Assembly: GCA_032717465.1 (NCBI GenBank)
Contig: CM064670.1
Location: 19,004,439 to 19,068,438 of the forward strand
DNA length: 64,000 nt
Direction: 5' to 3'
DNA from: Coenobita brevimanus
Lineage: Eukaryota; Arthropoda; Malacostraca; Decapoda; Coenobitidae
Every line of letters starts with the position of its first letter. Position 1 is the first letter of the stretch. Shown here one piece after another: positions 21,244 to 33,071 of the stretch. A program made the translations under genes and the position numbers. The notes beneath the pieces were generated by a model, which was given only the letters and a program-made list of their open reading frames with translations, did not search any database and was not told where the DNA came from.

Positions 21244-22557
21244 CGAGGTGTGTCAGAAAAATTCCAGGACTGAGTGTGCTGTTTGAGCTATGAGTGGGAG
21301 AGGGATTAGCGGGTTGCGTCACCGTGTGACCTAATATCCAGGGAGTATATGACTGTGATCTCAACTCTCTGCAGCCATTGATCTTTTTTTTCACATGCTC
21401 TTGTATACATGTCCTCTGTTTCAGGTCGTCAAGCGATGAGCACAGAGCAACGAACCAACCTGAAGTTTCTGGTCCGGTTGGGGAAAACTCCGTCTGAAGC
21501 ACTGGGAATGCTACAGCAAGTGTAGGGAGATGAGACGATGTCACGCTCACGTGTTTTTGAGTGGTACAAGAGGTTCAAAGAGGGACGCGAGGACATGGAA
21601 CACGACCCCAGGAGCGGAAGGCCTTCAATGAGCAGGACTGAGGCCAACGTTGAGCGTGTCAGGCAGATTGTGCGTGGCGATCGTCGGTTGACTGTTCGAC
21701 TGATCGCAAATAAGCTGGGCATGAACCGGGACAGCATCTGGAAGAATATCACTGAAGATTGGGGTATGCGGAAAGTCTGTGCAAAGATGGTGCCGAAGCT
21801 GCTGAATGATGACCAGAAGGACTGGTGCATGCAGGTGTGTCAGGACATCCTCAAGCATCTTGAAACCGAACCAGACTTGCTAGGGAGAGTCATCACCGGT
21901 GATGAGTCATAGACCTTCGAGTACGACCCGGAGACCAAACGCCAGAGCCTTCAGTGGAAGAGTCCGATGTCGCCAAGGCCGAAGAAAGCAAAACAGTCGA
22001 AGTCCAAAGTCAAAGTCATGTTGATCGCATTCTTCGATGTGAGGGGCATCGTCCACGACGAGTTCTTGCCACAGGGCCAGACGATTAACCAGTACGCCTA
22101 CAAAGAGATCCTGCGGGGTTTGCTTCGTTCAGTGCGCGAGAAGAGGCGAGAGTTGTGGCAGGACAACTCGTGGCTGCTTCACCATGACAACGCGCCTGCT
22201 CACAGTGCCCTGAGCATCCGACAGTTCCTGGCCGAGAGGAACATCGCCGTGCTGGAGCAACCTCCCTACTCACCCGACCTGGCTCCATGTGATTTTTTCC
22301 TCTTCCCCAAGCTCAAGGGGGTCATCAAGGGGACCCGTTTTGAAGACGTGGAAGACATCAAGATGGCCGTGACGACAGAGCTGCGGAGGATCCCGGAAGA
22401 ATCCTTCCAGGAGTGCATGGAGGCGTGGCAGAGAAGGATGGGAAAGTGTGTTAGACTCCAGGGGGATTACTTCGAAGGGGACAACTCGTAGTTTGTAGTT
22501 TGGATTTGAAATATATCTTTTGTGACATCAGTCCTGGAACTTTTCTGACACACCTCG
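21244..22557 (+). mobile_element. mariner transposon (DD34D)
   Basis: Complete structure: 30-bp terminal inverted repeats at 21244-21273 and 22528-22557 (outer CGAGGTGTGTCAGAAAA, one mismatch between arms), each flanked by the TA duplication (21242-21243, 22558-22559). The transposase gene between them is full length but carries two nonsense codons. The insertion is in an AT microsatellite, which is rich in TA targets. Confidence 0.97.
21436..22491 (+). pseudogene. mariner transposase pseudogene
   Basis: Read through from the ATG at 21436 this gives 351 codons, the usual mariner length. The N-terminal helix-turn-helix region includes [18 protein letters not shown] and DPRSGRPS. The catalytic triad is intact: first Asp in VITGDES, second in LLHHDNAPAHSA, third in PYSPDLAPCDFFLFPKLK, with 34 residues between the second and third, the DD34D mariner signature. 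A TAG at 21523-21525 falls where a tyrosine is expected, and a TAG at 21910-21912 falls right after GDES where mariners have tryptophan. The enzyme would cut and paste DNA at TA sites in the nucleus, but this copy cannot make it. Subfamily was not resolved. Confidence 0.95.
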
Positions 22558-22600
22558 TATACATATATGCAAAGACTTCACTTCACCGTGAAGATATGTA

Positions 22601-22911
22601 TGCAAACTAACCACAGGAGAAATGAAAGGAGCGACAGTGAGCACTTTCGTATATTACATCTTCAGACAGAGTGAGACAGAAACGTAAAGGGTAGAGGTCT
22701 TTTATGCACACCCGCAGCGGTTAGTGGCACACAGAACAATGGATGACCTGAGTTTTTACCTGCAGCTTAACTTATGGTCACCTGCAGCAGGGAGTGGAAC
22801 ACAACAAAGGATGACCTGAATCTAAAAATGCACGTGACAAAGGAGGAGGGATTAGGATGTAATATACGAAAGTACTCACTGTCGCCCCTTTCATTTCTCC
22901 TGTGGTTAGTT

Positions 22912-22915
<4 letters not shown>
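22601..22915. mobile_element. Fold-back element with 60-bp inverted arms
   Basis: The arms at 22601-22660 and 22856-22915 are reverse complements at 58 of 60 positions (outer TGCAAACTAACCACAGGAG). The 195-bp spacer holds a diverged ~71-bp direct repeat (GTGGCACACAGAACAATGGA near 22725, GTGGAACACAACAAAGGA near 22794). There is no coding capacity. AT-rich tracts lie at both outer edges. Confidence 0.85.

Positions 22916-22961
<46 letters not shown>
22916..22961. repeat. (AT)n microsatellite
   Basis: AT repeats directly abutting the fold-back element, followed by a short GATA-like tract near 22984-23025. Confidence 0.97.
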
Positions 22962-22967
<6 letters not shown>

Positions 22968-24042
22968 GTATACTGCTGCATATAGATGGACAGATAGATA
23001 GATAGATATAGACAGACAGATAGATAGAAAAGAAGCGTGGAAGTAGTAATTTATGTGACTAAAACATTCAAGCTGCTTCCCTCAGGACCCTCGGGCAAAC
23101 AGCTAATTTAACAGCATGAGTCTGGCGAAAGTATTTTAGCTTACCTTAGAACCGGCCAGAAAACGGATAATCCAGGAGCGTTAAGCAGTCTCCCTTCTTA
23201 TGCAATAAAATTGCCAAATGCTGACACTACCAATATATCCGCGAATCTATCCGTCCATTCATCTACCTCTTCATCCTTGTTTATCTTTCTATTTACTTAT
23301 CCATCCACCCATCTATTTATTTATTTTATCACTGTCCACAAATCCCTCCACCTATCTTTGTACAAGTATCCTTCCATCCACTCACCTAACATTAAACCAT
23401 TTTTAAAAATTCATCTGTGTATCTACCTCTTTATCTGTCGATCTGGCTGGCCTGGACAATTGTTCTGGCACAAAAAGTTTCCACCGTGATTAACCTACAG
23501 ACTCTGAACTGACCTATTACACCAAAACTCGAACTCAGATCTGTCTAAATGTGGCCAAAACTAAGGAGAGAAAAAAAAAATAAATAAATATCTCGAAAAC
23601 CATGCGTCCTAGAGCAAACTCAAGGGGTGCTAAGGCACTAACCCTCTTCCAGACCAGGCTCATCAGAATTCAAACCTGCTCAACACGTTTCAAAAGCTAA
23701 ACACTAATTTTTCAAAATGTCGAACTTACCTAATCAAAAAACGTATAGCAAAGAATGGATCCTACAGTACGACAACATAGGTTGGCCTGTGGTGCTGGGC
23801 GACGACTAAATGATGTAAGATGGTCAGTTTCTTGGTAACTCAGTAGTTCAGTGACGCAGGCGTCTCTAGTATCGACTCCTGAGAGGGTCTGGGAAAATTA
23901 ATCTCAAAGCAAGCATTAAGCACTAAGGGTTTCTGGTCTGAATTATATCACAATGATATCTGCTTACATTATAGGTGCAACTTACAAACCTGCAAAGTTA
24001 AACAGACCTAAGAGTAACTTCATTATGGAAGAAATAAGCGTT
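22962..24042. other. No recognisable gene
   Basis: Pyrimidine-rich patches near 23220-23440 give spurious frames. A tRNA-like pair (GGTAACTCAGTAG near 23834, GTATCGACTCC near 23870) may be a SINE relic but has no second copy here. Confidence 0.45.
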
Positions 24043-24610
24043 TGCATCGACCGCGTGACCTGTTTAACACCATGAAGCCACCAAAGGGATGTAAAGAAAA
24101 GTGTTGTGGGCAAAGGAATCGGTAAGGGTGGGCTGAAATGTTGGTGGGCAAGGGGGCTCAGGTAGGAAGGTATAAACCCTATGAAAATGGATGCGGATTA
24201 GTGGTTTGAGTGTAGTGAAAATATGTTCCAAATATCCTCCAGCAATGAAGGAATCTGAGAAGTAAAAAAAAAAAATAAATAAATAAATAGATAAAAAAAT
24301 AAATGCTATAGGATTAGTGGTTTGAGTGTAGTGAAAATATGTTTCAAATATCCTCCAGCAATGAAGGAATCTGAGAAGTAAAAAAACAAATAAATAAATA
24401 AATAAAAAATAAAGATGTGGGGGGGGGGGAAGAATTGGGTGGGATGAGCTGGAATTGTAAAAGGTTCTATGAAGTGCCTTGGAATTTATTCGGTGAAGGT
24501 GGGTGTTGAAATATCAATGATTTCAATGCAGTGAATATTTATTTCACAGTTTTCTCCGAGAAGAAGAAAAAGAAAAAGAAAAGACGAAGAAGATAAGTTC
24601 GTGTTGCCCC
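24043..24610 (+). repeat. Interspersed repeat R3, copy 1, with 116-bp tandem duplication
   Basis: It shares a GCATCGACCGCGTGACCTG-like start, a TTGGTGGGC block, a GGTTTGAGTGTAGTGAAAAT block and a TTTTCTCC end block with the copy at 30862-31300. A ~116-bp segment is duplicated in tandem (starts 24195 and 24311) and is nearly identical, including an AAATAAATAAAT run, so the duplication is recent. Non-coding. Confidence 0.7.
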
Positions 24611-24689
24611 CTATATACCTAACATCTTGCGACACAAGTAGCAAAGAAAGCGTTATGGATAGAAGTAGTATGGTTATGGTAGACTATAT

Positions 24690-25250
24690 CTTTGCCTCAG
24701 TACATATGGATAATCTAACTGGAAACTCAAGACAGCTTTCCAGTTTATCAAGGAGCTCACTCTAGGTAGTCATGTTCTTGATATAATGCTCTCTAACATA
24801 GAATATAAAATTACTAATGCAGAAATTGGTGGACAATTTGGACGTAATGATCAATGTGAAATCTAGTTTAAATTTCATTCCAGTGGTTAGCCCAACAATA
24901 AAGAATCGTCCCCAGTACTCGTCTGAGCAATTACGAAGGATTAAAGGTCTATTTTAAACACGAGACACAAAATGAGGTCGGTGCAAGAGGGAACTCGACG
25001 ACATTGGAGGAAAGAGAGCTTAGGTTAAATGTAATATGAAATGTGGGGAGGTCACTAAAGGGAGTTCATTCAAAATGAGTACTACATGGAGTTGACCGAC
25101 AGAATGCAAAGAAGGCTGTATTAACATATGGTTGCAAAGTATTTAATATGACTTAGTCATATCTTAGATGGCTAAATGGTTAAAAATTTATCACTGGCCA
25201 ACGGAAAGTTTATACAGGAGAATTTCAGGGTGACAGGAACAGTTGCAGTA
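24690..25250 (+). mobile_element. Relic of a CR1/Jockey-type LINE endonuclease region (family H)
   Basis: One frame reads RGSHVLDIMLSNIEYKITNAEIGGQFGRNDQCEI at about 24757-24860 (split here by stops and shifts beyond), resembling the end of an apurinic endonuclease domain, where family members have VLDxVLSN and SDHC. The remainder is too decayed to follow. Based on recalled family resemblance. Confidence 0.45.
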
Positions 25251-25384
25251 GCAGTATACTGCTTTAAACACAGAGATAAAGAAGGATAATAATAACAAAT
25301 AAATGTGGTTCTGAAATGAAAGTAAAAAAAAAAAGAAAACTGAAAATCTTATCAGATGTGTATCTACTGTATATATTTATAGCC

Positions 25385-26345
25385 GGAAACCCTAATCTAG
25401 TTAAGGGGTGACCACAAACAAATGAACTCCATGTCATCCTGTCCCCTATCATATGGTTGTCCTTCCAACTCACACCCCCCTCACTCATACATCTCTCCAT
25501 CCCATCCCTTTATCTCCTATGATCCTCAGTCTTCCACTCCCCCTCCCCCCCTCCATCTCACTGTTATACACTCTTCTTGTCAGGCTCTCATTCTCCATCA
25601 TCCCCATATGGCAAATTATCTCAAGCGTACTTTTCCAAACGTTTTCAATCATATCCATATTATCATCAACACGCTCCTTCACGTCGTTAGCCGTCTGTCT
25701 CTCCGTGTAACTCTGCATGCTCCTCTCAGAGCATTTCTACTGCTCTCGCTCTTGACTTGTGTCCTTCCAGCATGATTAAGCTTCGCTTTCATACGTTAGA
25801 GAAGGAATCGCAATATCGTCATGCAGTGCCTTGTTTTTACTTACATGCTCACTTCCCTATTCCTTATTACTGCTTACAGTGAACGAGCAGCCTTCCCTCC
25901 CTGCTGAAACCTTTCACGCACTTCATCCTCTGAATCTCCATCTTTTATCATCACACCACCTGAATACTTGAAGGCACTCACATTCTCCATTTCCTGGCCA
26001 TCTTTCATCACTCATCACTATGCAGTCTGTGACTTCATTTCTCATAAAGACTATACCTACTCTCTTAGCTATATTGACATTTAGATTTCGTTTCTTACAC
26101 TTCCAAATTCATTCACCAAGCCTTCCAATTCCCATCCTTAATAACACTATATCATCAGCAAACTACAGTACAGGCAGTTTCCAAACACTACCCATCTCTC
26201 ACTAAGGACACTTTAATATCCACTGCCCTACCTCGTGTCCGTATTATAACACTACTCATAAACATATATACACTACAACCTCGGGGATATGACACATTCC
26301 TGTTCGAATCCAATATTCATATCAAGGAACTCACTTTGTTTATTC
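25385..26345 (-). mobile_element. RTE-like LINE fragment (family C), minus strand, decayed
   Basis: In minus orientation it carries SEFLDMN, KLPVL-FADDIVLL (active site at 26151-26162, an intact FADD), NLNVNIAK, ENVSAFKYS, and the Gly/Arg-rich tail, ending near 25405 with the GGTCACCCC terminus and a TATAAATATATA-type tail. Frames are broken in several places. Its 5' limit is about 26345. Confidence 0.7.
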
Positions 26346-26420
26346 TTCCCAATCACTGCACTATTTTAATTAAATATTTTAGATAAATTATTCTGCTGTT
26401 ATTGTTCATCTACCTCACTA

Positions 26421-26520
26421 GAAATGCTGAAAGTTTACACAAAGATGAAATTATGACGATAGGCGTATGTACAAACGTTGGCTTTGCTCGTTACGCACTC
26501 ACAATGCGCACTTCATTGGT
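26421..26520 (+). repeat. R4 repeat, copy 1 (about 100 bp)
   Basis: It closely matches 62672-62772: both read GAAAGTTTACACMAAGATGA, ATTATGAYGATAGGYGTATG and ending near GTGCACTT/GCGCACTT. The extent beyond 100 bp is unclear. Confidence 0.75.
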
Positions 26521-28099
26521 TAAACAGGGGAAGAAAGGTATATATCGCTTTGATAATTTAGTATATTTTGTAGAATGAGCTTCCATCTGCTAACTACAAC
26601 AACAACAACAAATACTACTGCTGCTGTTACTACTACTACTAGTGCTGCTGTTACTACTACTACTACTCCTACTACTACTACTACTACTCACTGAGTATGT
26701 CCTAGGATATTACCCCTCTGAAATATATTTAATTTACAAACGCCGCCACTGTGATCATATGGCTTTTACATTAGGACACTAGCTTCTTTAATGATTCAGT
26801 AATATTCATATGTAATACTTTCAAATCAGCATGCATACTGCAGGACTGGGTATGCAGTTTCCATGTTTTCTGTGAATACACGGAAAGAACTGCACCTTTA
26901 CTTCATTTATTGAACAATCAGACGATCAAAGCCAAATATGACGCCTTTAATTCACAAAACCTTTTGTACATGTTTGTTCACCTGGCATTGAATCAGAGTC
27001 AGATATGCCATGGCCCACCAATTCTAGGTCTATTTCCCGCCTTGGCCACCCCATTCATAATATCCGGGACACAGCACAGTTTTGATATGTAGAAGTGTTA
27101 GTAAAGTTGTCTTGCACAAGTATGTGATCACGAATGGAATACGGGTCTCCTGAGCTCTCTTTGCTAACTGTGGGAACGTTTTTAGCTGAGCACACTACAG
27201 TATGTTTAGCTGCGTTGAGAAAAATTTTACTTTAAATTCTTTTTACTGGCTCTCGATCAAATGATATCATATTTGACACTGTCGTCCAAGGAGTCAAGTA
27301 AACAAATAAATGGATCTTATGTCCTTTTATGGTTCACGGAATCCTCTCGATAGGTAATACCGTTGGAAAAACTGTATCCGGTCCTACAAAGGTTATTTTA
27401 CTTTACGCTTCATGGGTAACACTTTTTCCACACAGATAGTTTTATCGAATGAAGGCAAGTGGCAAGCACTGTGAACCACTGACAGCTGTAATGAAAACAA
27501 GAACACCAGGAGATAATGGAAGTAACTAAACTTAAAAATACTCTAGTAAAATTTAAAAAAAAAAAAAACATGAAACAAAGGACATACAATTATTTAAAGA
27601 TATGTAATTCGCATGATTCTGTAAATATGGCACTGAACTGGCAAGCATGTTTCGCACCTCTAAAAGGTGCGAGCACCCTATGTTAGAACCACTGCTACGC
27701 GAATCGTGCCAAGGCAGTCAAAATCAAGCATACTATGTCTTCACTGAAGTGAGTGAGCTAACGTTTCGTAGGGCGTGCTCAGAAAACTGTTTTGTCGACT
27801 ACTACGCGATTTGATCGGAAGTAGAAGAATCCTGATTAACAGACGCATCTTGATTAAACATGCGGTAGGCATGTAACATGTTGGGTATTCAACGACTATT
27901 CTGATACTGGTATGGTGCTTTTATATAACTAAGGAAAATTCGTTCGGCAAAGAGCTGAATACAAGCTAACATAGTGCCTGAGATGCAATGATGTAAGAGC
28001 AAACCAAAAAAATGTAAATATGGTGTGGCTGGAGATGTGGGCAGTAAACAGTAGCCTCCTAGCGACCCACACCTCGTAAAGTGTGTGGCCTGGAAGAGG
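26521..28099. other. No recognisable gene
   Basis: An (ACT)n tract lies at about 26622-26693 and an A-run at about 27548-27561. No supported gene. Confidence 0.5.
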
Positions 28100-28597
28100 C
28101 CGCCACAACACAGTGCTGGAGGCACAGATCACAGTGATGAAGAAACACTGAGTCGTGGAGATGAAAGAGTGAGTGATGGGGAGTAGAGTCGTAGAGAGTA
28201 GAAAGTTAGTGGGAGAGAGGAGAGATTGAGAGGTGGATAGGATAGGATGAGCTGTAGAGAGGATGGAGTGAGTGGCGGAGAGAAGAAAATGAATGGTGGG
28301 GAGGAACGGGTGAGTGGCTGAGAGGTTGGGAAGAGACTGAGTAGTGAGGAGGCAAGAATGGCTGGTGGACAATAACGGCGAGAAATGAATGATGAGGAGG
28401 CAAGTGGTGGTGGAGAGCACATGGCGAAGAGGCGAGAGTGGTAGTGAGGAGCGAGTGGTGGAGAAGCGAGAGTGATGGTGAGGAGTGAATGATGGAAAGA
28501 GTGACTGACAGGGAACTAAGTGGTGGGGTGGCTAGTGTGCCGTGAGAGGAGTGGGTGGTGGAAATGAGAGGCTGAATGGTGGTGAGGAAACTCTGAG

Positions 28598-28639
<42 letters not shown>

Positions 28640-28640
28640 A
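28100..28640. repeat. Purine-rich degenerate minisatellite ending in (GA)n
   Basis: The plus strand is almost all A/G/T with irregular GTGGTGAGGAGCGAG / GAGTGGTGGAGAAG-type units. A (GA)n tract lies at about 28604-28634. The long Ser/Pro/His-rich frames on the minus strand are composition artefacts. Confidence 0.8.
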
Positions 28641-28670
28641 ATTTTTGCTCTAGATAAACAACCTTAACTT

Positions 28671-28707
28671 GGCAGAGATTTTCGTCCTTTTGCATCTTAT
28701 GTCCCGT
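28671..28707 (+). repeat. Short dispersed repeat, copy 1
   Basis: CTTGGCAGAGATTTTCGTCC and TTTTGCAT recur at 29473-29510 with three or four changes. Confidence 0.6.
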
Positions 28708-29194
28708 AACTCAGTGGCAGAATAAGATAAAAATACAGCTATATGTCCATACCACAGAACCTCTTAGTGGCTAGCACTTTATTTTAATATTAATCTCTTG
28801 CTATAACTCAGTACAGTATTTAAGATGGAGGGATGATGGCAATTTTAGACAACTCTGGTCAAAATGGGAAGCGTATGGCAGTAGCGGAAAGAAGACATGA
28901 ATGTTCAATATCTAAAGTTCTGGAGAGGGAAAAAATGAGAGGTAAAGGCAGAAGTGGTAATCTTTTCTAACACTATTACTGCGACAGATCTCCTTACTTA
29001 GGCTAACATCAGATGATTTTACTCTGCTCAGGAGAAAGATAGAGCACCACATTTTATTTTAGAACTACCGTATCATTATTTAAGTTCTGGAAGAGAATAA
29101 AAAAGATTATAGTAAATTCCGGGTCACGAGGGATGAATTTATGCAGCGTACACAAATTCACAGCAGTCCAGGGATTAAAGAGTGACACAGATGT

Positions 29195-29262
29195 CTGGAG
29201 ATACTTTTGTCGAGGACACCCCACACAGGACGCGGTGTCTGGCAATAGACTGATAGACAGAG
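29195..29262 (+). mobile_element. Family C LINE 3' tail, extremely truncated
   Basis: GGAGATACTTTTGTCGAGG, ACACCCCACACAGGACGC and GTGTCTGGCAATAGACTGATAGACAG match the last ~65 bp of the family C copies at 16.7 and 33.8 kb. Confidence 0.7.
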
Positions 29263-30489
29263 GTGCTCGTGGCCGCCGTGACCGCCCTCGCACGCCTGGG
29301 GAGGAGGGCGGCGGGTTCTGATACCATCGCGGACACTGATGGCAAAAACAGGCAAGGAAACATCAACCTGCCGCTGCCCTCCCTCTCATCCCACACGTAC
29401 TATCAGCAGCAAAGCCCCCTCTAATTTTCTACTCTTCTCTCCACGAACTTTGATAACTGAATCCTTTCAGTTTATCTTGGCGGAGATTTTCGTCTTTTTG
29501 CACGTTATTTCCATTAGCGTGATGATAAGGAATAAGACAATATCAAGGTTCTGCATCATTTCAATAACACTGTGTTACTGCTCAACGTTCAGTAGGGATA
29601 GATATCAGTTTTAGGTCAAGGTAAATCGGAAAAAAAATATAGAGTTTCTGAAACCCTATGTAAAAACATTGATAATACTGTTTGTGGCGAAGTAGAGCCA
29701 TCAGTGTCGGTTATTGTAGATTCACCAGACTAATTACAAGCCTTAGAAAGAGAAGTTGGAGGAGACAAGATTTTATTTACCGATAGTACAGTTGTGGACG
29801 ATAGTATTACTCCAGTTTTGTCTTAACAGTTATGAATCACACAAAATATCCTGAAATGCTTGTTGGGTCCCAAAGTTCACGTTACTGGATCTTGAAATCT
29901 TTTGCTCGTTATTTATCGGCATCATATAGGTCAGCATTAGGTCTACAACTGCACACGGCTGACAACAGTATACTGGGTCTCTCCCATCAATACAGCAACA
30001 TCTTAGCCACTGGCTGTTTTCATCAGCACAGCATTTTCATCTATAAATCATTGGAGCGACCAGCTTATCAGTGTATCAGATTGCAGTGTTGCGGACGCTA
30101 CATTGATCTTACACTTCAAATTACATCATTATACACGCCATGTCACTTCTTGAATCTCTAATTACCTCCAGCGGGCAGGGGAGATGAGAGACACTGATGG
30201 GCAGCACTAGGGGTCTGCTGGCACTCTGGTCTGGCGGGGTTGAATATTGCCTGAAGAGATCTGCATTAATCTTTAAATAATCAGATTTTGGAAGAGTGCA
30301 CTAGAAAACACGCATAAGACGGGATATGTAGGAGGTATAATCTTCAGTCTAATAAGCCAAGATACATGAATCTAACCAGCAATTCGCCCACAGCGGTACC
30401 AATGCCACAGTCACTGTGAATGGATGCATTGGATCATCTCTTCATAAAGTGAATGCCAGAAAAAAAATATAACCAAAGGAAACTGGATA
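29263..30489. other. No recognisable gene
   Basis: A 109-codon frame at 29832-30161 is the longest here. It shows no domain, signal or repeat I recognise and no upstream exon-like context. The short dispersed repeat recurs at 29473-29510. Confidence 0.45.
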
Positions 30490-30830
30490 ACAAATTTATG
30501 TGAGTTTAAGAACGTTTATCTTTATCCAGTGACGTATACCTTTAACCGATTGTTCTCAGACTGAATGATTTCATCCTTTTCTGACCCTTACCGGTAAGTT
30601 TGGCCGAAATCACGTCAAAACTGTTTGAGCTGACCTTCCCCTTGACCTGTAACCTTTTTTCAGCTAAAATTACATCACTTCTTCCTCTGGTAATCCTGAA
30701 TCATGATTACAAACTTGGTAAAAATTCCATGCGGTAGTTTTCCATAATTATGCTATTAGACAGACAGATAAAAGGAAAGCAAGCCAGACAGACAAACCGA
30801 CCAGATCAAACACAAAATCCTCTCGCGCTA
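30490..30830 (+). repeat. TGACCT-rich degenerate repeat, copy 1
   Basis: Blocks such as TATACCTTTAACCGATTGTTCT, GAGCTGACCTTCCCC and a terminal GACAGACAGATAAAAGG parallel the longer array at 55600-56215. Non-coding. Confidence 0.55.
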
Positions 30831-30861
30831 TGCGCGAATAGGCAATGATGAAAAACAATCA

Positions 30862-31300
30862 CGTTTGTCGATCGCGTGACCTGCGTCGCACCGTGAAACC
30901 GTCAAAGGAGGGGTAAAGAAATTGGCATGGTAAGGAAAGTATTTGGGTTGGATATTTGGTGGGCGGTGGAACTGTGGCAGGAAAGTATACCTTGTTAGTA
31001 TGGGTGTTGTAGAATTGGTGGTTTGAGTACAATGATTATTTTAGAACATTCTCCAAGAATAATGGTGTCGGTACGAGTAAAGAAATGGTGTATGGAACAG
31101 AGAAATGGGTTGTATGAACTGGAACTGTTGTGGGGAGGTGGGAAAAAGCCATGAAAGTATGCCCTGAGGAAATGAGTGCTGTAGAATGAATGGTTTGAAT
31201 GCAGTGAAAGTATATGTCAAAGTTTTCTCTGCAACAAGGACACGATATGTTTGCGTTGCTGTCATACACTTCGCGTCATGCGACGCAGGCGTAAGAGGTT
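30862..31300 (+). repeat. Interspersed repeat R3, copy 2
   Basis: Begins TTTGTCGATCGCGTGACCTG and ends near CATGCGACGCAGGCGTAAG. It contains two diverged ~165-bp monomers, each with a GGTTTGARTRCARTGA block (near 31019 and 31190). Corresponds to 24043-24610, without the 116-bp duplication. Confidence 0.7.
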
Positions 31301-31689
31301 AGGATGATAATAATAATGAAGACTACTGGACTCTATTGGCTAGCTCTGTGGCTGACGTACTGTATGTTCAAGTAGTCATACCCGTAGAGTTTTCCTATTT
31401 TTGCTTTTTATATTTATTTATCCATATTGTTGTTCCGACCCCAGGCTGTATCCTTCTTGTTGCTACAAACGTAGGCTAGTCTGTACGTGAATCCAATGGA
31501 TCGCAGGACACCGGCAACTTTTACTTAGTGCTCCCAGATCTCTTTTGTTGAGATTATGTTGAAGGATTGTCATTGTTGTGACAGTGAGGTACAGTACATG
31601 AATTAATTGTGTTGTGCCAGGGTTTGCAGTGCAGTGTGAGCGTAATAGATTGACAGTGATTAGCATTTTGTGTTGGTACTGGAGCAGGG

Positions 31690-32500
31690 AGCGATGGTCG
31701 CCACGTCATAATATAGCTAGTTGTACACTTGTCTCCCTGAGTAGGGTAGTATCTGGGGAGTGGACGTTTGGTGCTGGTTCATGAAGGATGCTTGTTGAAT
31801 GGGGGCTTTGGATTCTTGTGGTGCTTGTGTTTTTGTAGTGTAGCGTTGTATGGAAGAGGAGGGATGGTACTGACGCATTCTGTGTAGTTTTGGAAAGTTG
31901 GTCGTTTTTTTGTTTCTCTGTGGGGGGGGGGGGTGATGCAACATGAAGTCACATGGGTGGCGTGAATTTTGAGCTGAAGCAATGAATTGGATGCCTCTCA
32001 CAGTCATGTCATATTTGATAGGAAATATCTGTGCTTCTTGCTGCAAGTGATTTGTGTTAACCGTCTTCCTCTATCCTGTCATTGCTCGTAGGAATTTGTT
32101 TTCTTTTCTAAATGAAGCTCTTCCCATGTTTGTGGTGGTTAAGGTGGCCCTAGCTTGGATTGGTGTCGTTTTTCTGAACGGTTTGAAGATTGTTTTCAGA
32201 CATTTTTTTCTACTGTCCGAAGGTAATGTCCGTTAGTGTTTTATGGCATAAGTTTACTAGATGCTTTTTCACGTAATATTACTGTTTGAATGACGAGACA
32301 AGGTGAAGTGTGTATCCACCTTGAATCCTAGAATTTCAGGGTATCTTTCTAATGAAAGATATTTATTTAAAAGAGAGAGACTTGGGGTGGCTGTGAGATT
32401 TATGTCTATCTGATGAATAGAGGGTGATGGCTGATGTGGCAGGTAAAGCAGTCATTCTGTTTTCTTTAAGTCAGTGTTTTATTGAGTTGCTGTATGTATT
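31690..32500 (-). mobile_element. Jockey-type LINE RT C-terminal fragment (family G)
   Basis: The minus strand reads, across frames, SLLNKYLSLERYPEILGFKV, DTHFTLSRHSNSN, then NTxGRASFRKENKFLRAMTG and an open 109-codon C-terminus (31717-32046) with LQQEAQIFPIKYDMTVRGIQF and HPCDFMLHHPPPP. Order and motifs match the segment after the RT active site in Jockey/X-element-like LINEs. Upstream catalytic motifs are absent, so it is 5'-truncated and frame-shifted. Confidence 0.6.
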
Positions 32501-33060
32501 GTTGGAGCTGGCAGCTTATTTGCTGAATTTTGGAGTGCCTGAAGTTAGTGCCAAGTAATCAGAATAGCCAGCAGTGTTACTGAAGGAAAGGGGACCAGTA
32601 GGCCGCGGAGGAAAATTTTTAACAGTTGAGACTGAACGGGAATGGAGAGGGTTGCCTTCTCTTGGTGGTACTGATGTGCTCTGAGAAAGAACTTGCCCAG
32701 ACGGAGAAAAACCCGAACCCTGACGAAGGACTAGTTTGGATTCACAGACGGCCCTCAACTCTACTCACCCCACGATAGGAGGATGGTGTGCGGTATCGCC
32801 GGAAAAAGCAATCTTCCTGGAGACACAATTAACTTTTTTTTTTTTCTATATCCTACTCACAGTAGGAAATATGATGCTGCTGCTGCTGCTGATGATGATG
32901 AAGATGATGATGATCATGATGATGATTGATAGATAGATAGATAGATAGATAGACAAACAGATAGACAGATTGACTGATTAGTAGACTAATAGATAGCTGG
33001 ACAGATAGATATGATGACGATGAGATTTTGTTTGTGATAGATATAGTGATAATGTACTGT
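32501..33060. other. No recognisable gene; trinucleotide and GATA repeats
   Basis: Contains (GCT)n/(GAT)n at about 32876-32928 and GATA repeats at about 32928-33012. An 80-codon minus-strand frame at 32516-32758 is unrecognised. Confidence 0.55.
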
Positions 33061-33071
33061 ACACTCGTGAG

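Noticed and set aside
28129..28422. Ser/Pro-rich minus-strand frames
   Set aside because: Composition artefact of a purine-rich minisatellite with few stop codons on that strand. The same occurs at 58561-58842 and 62787-63354.
29832..30161. 109-codon frame as a host gene
   Set aside because: No motif, no splice-flanked neighbours and no second copy. I could not support it.
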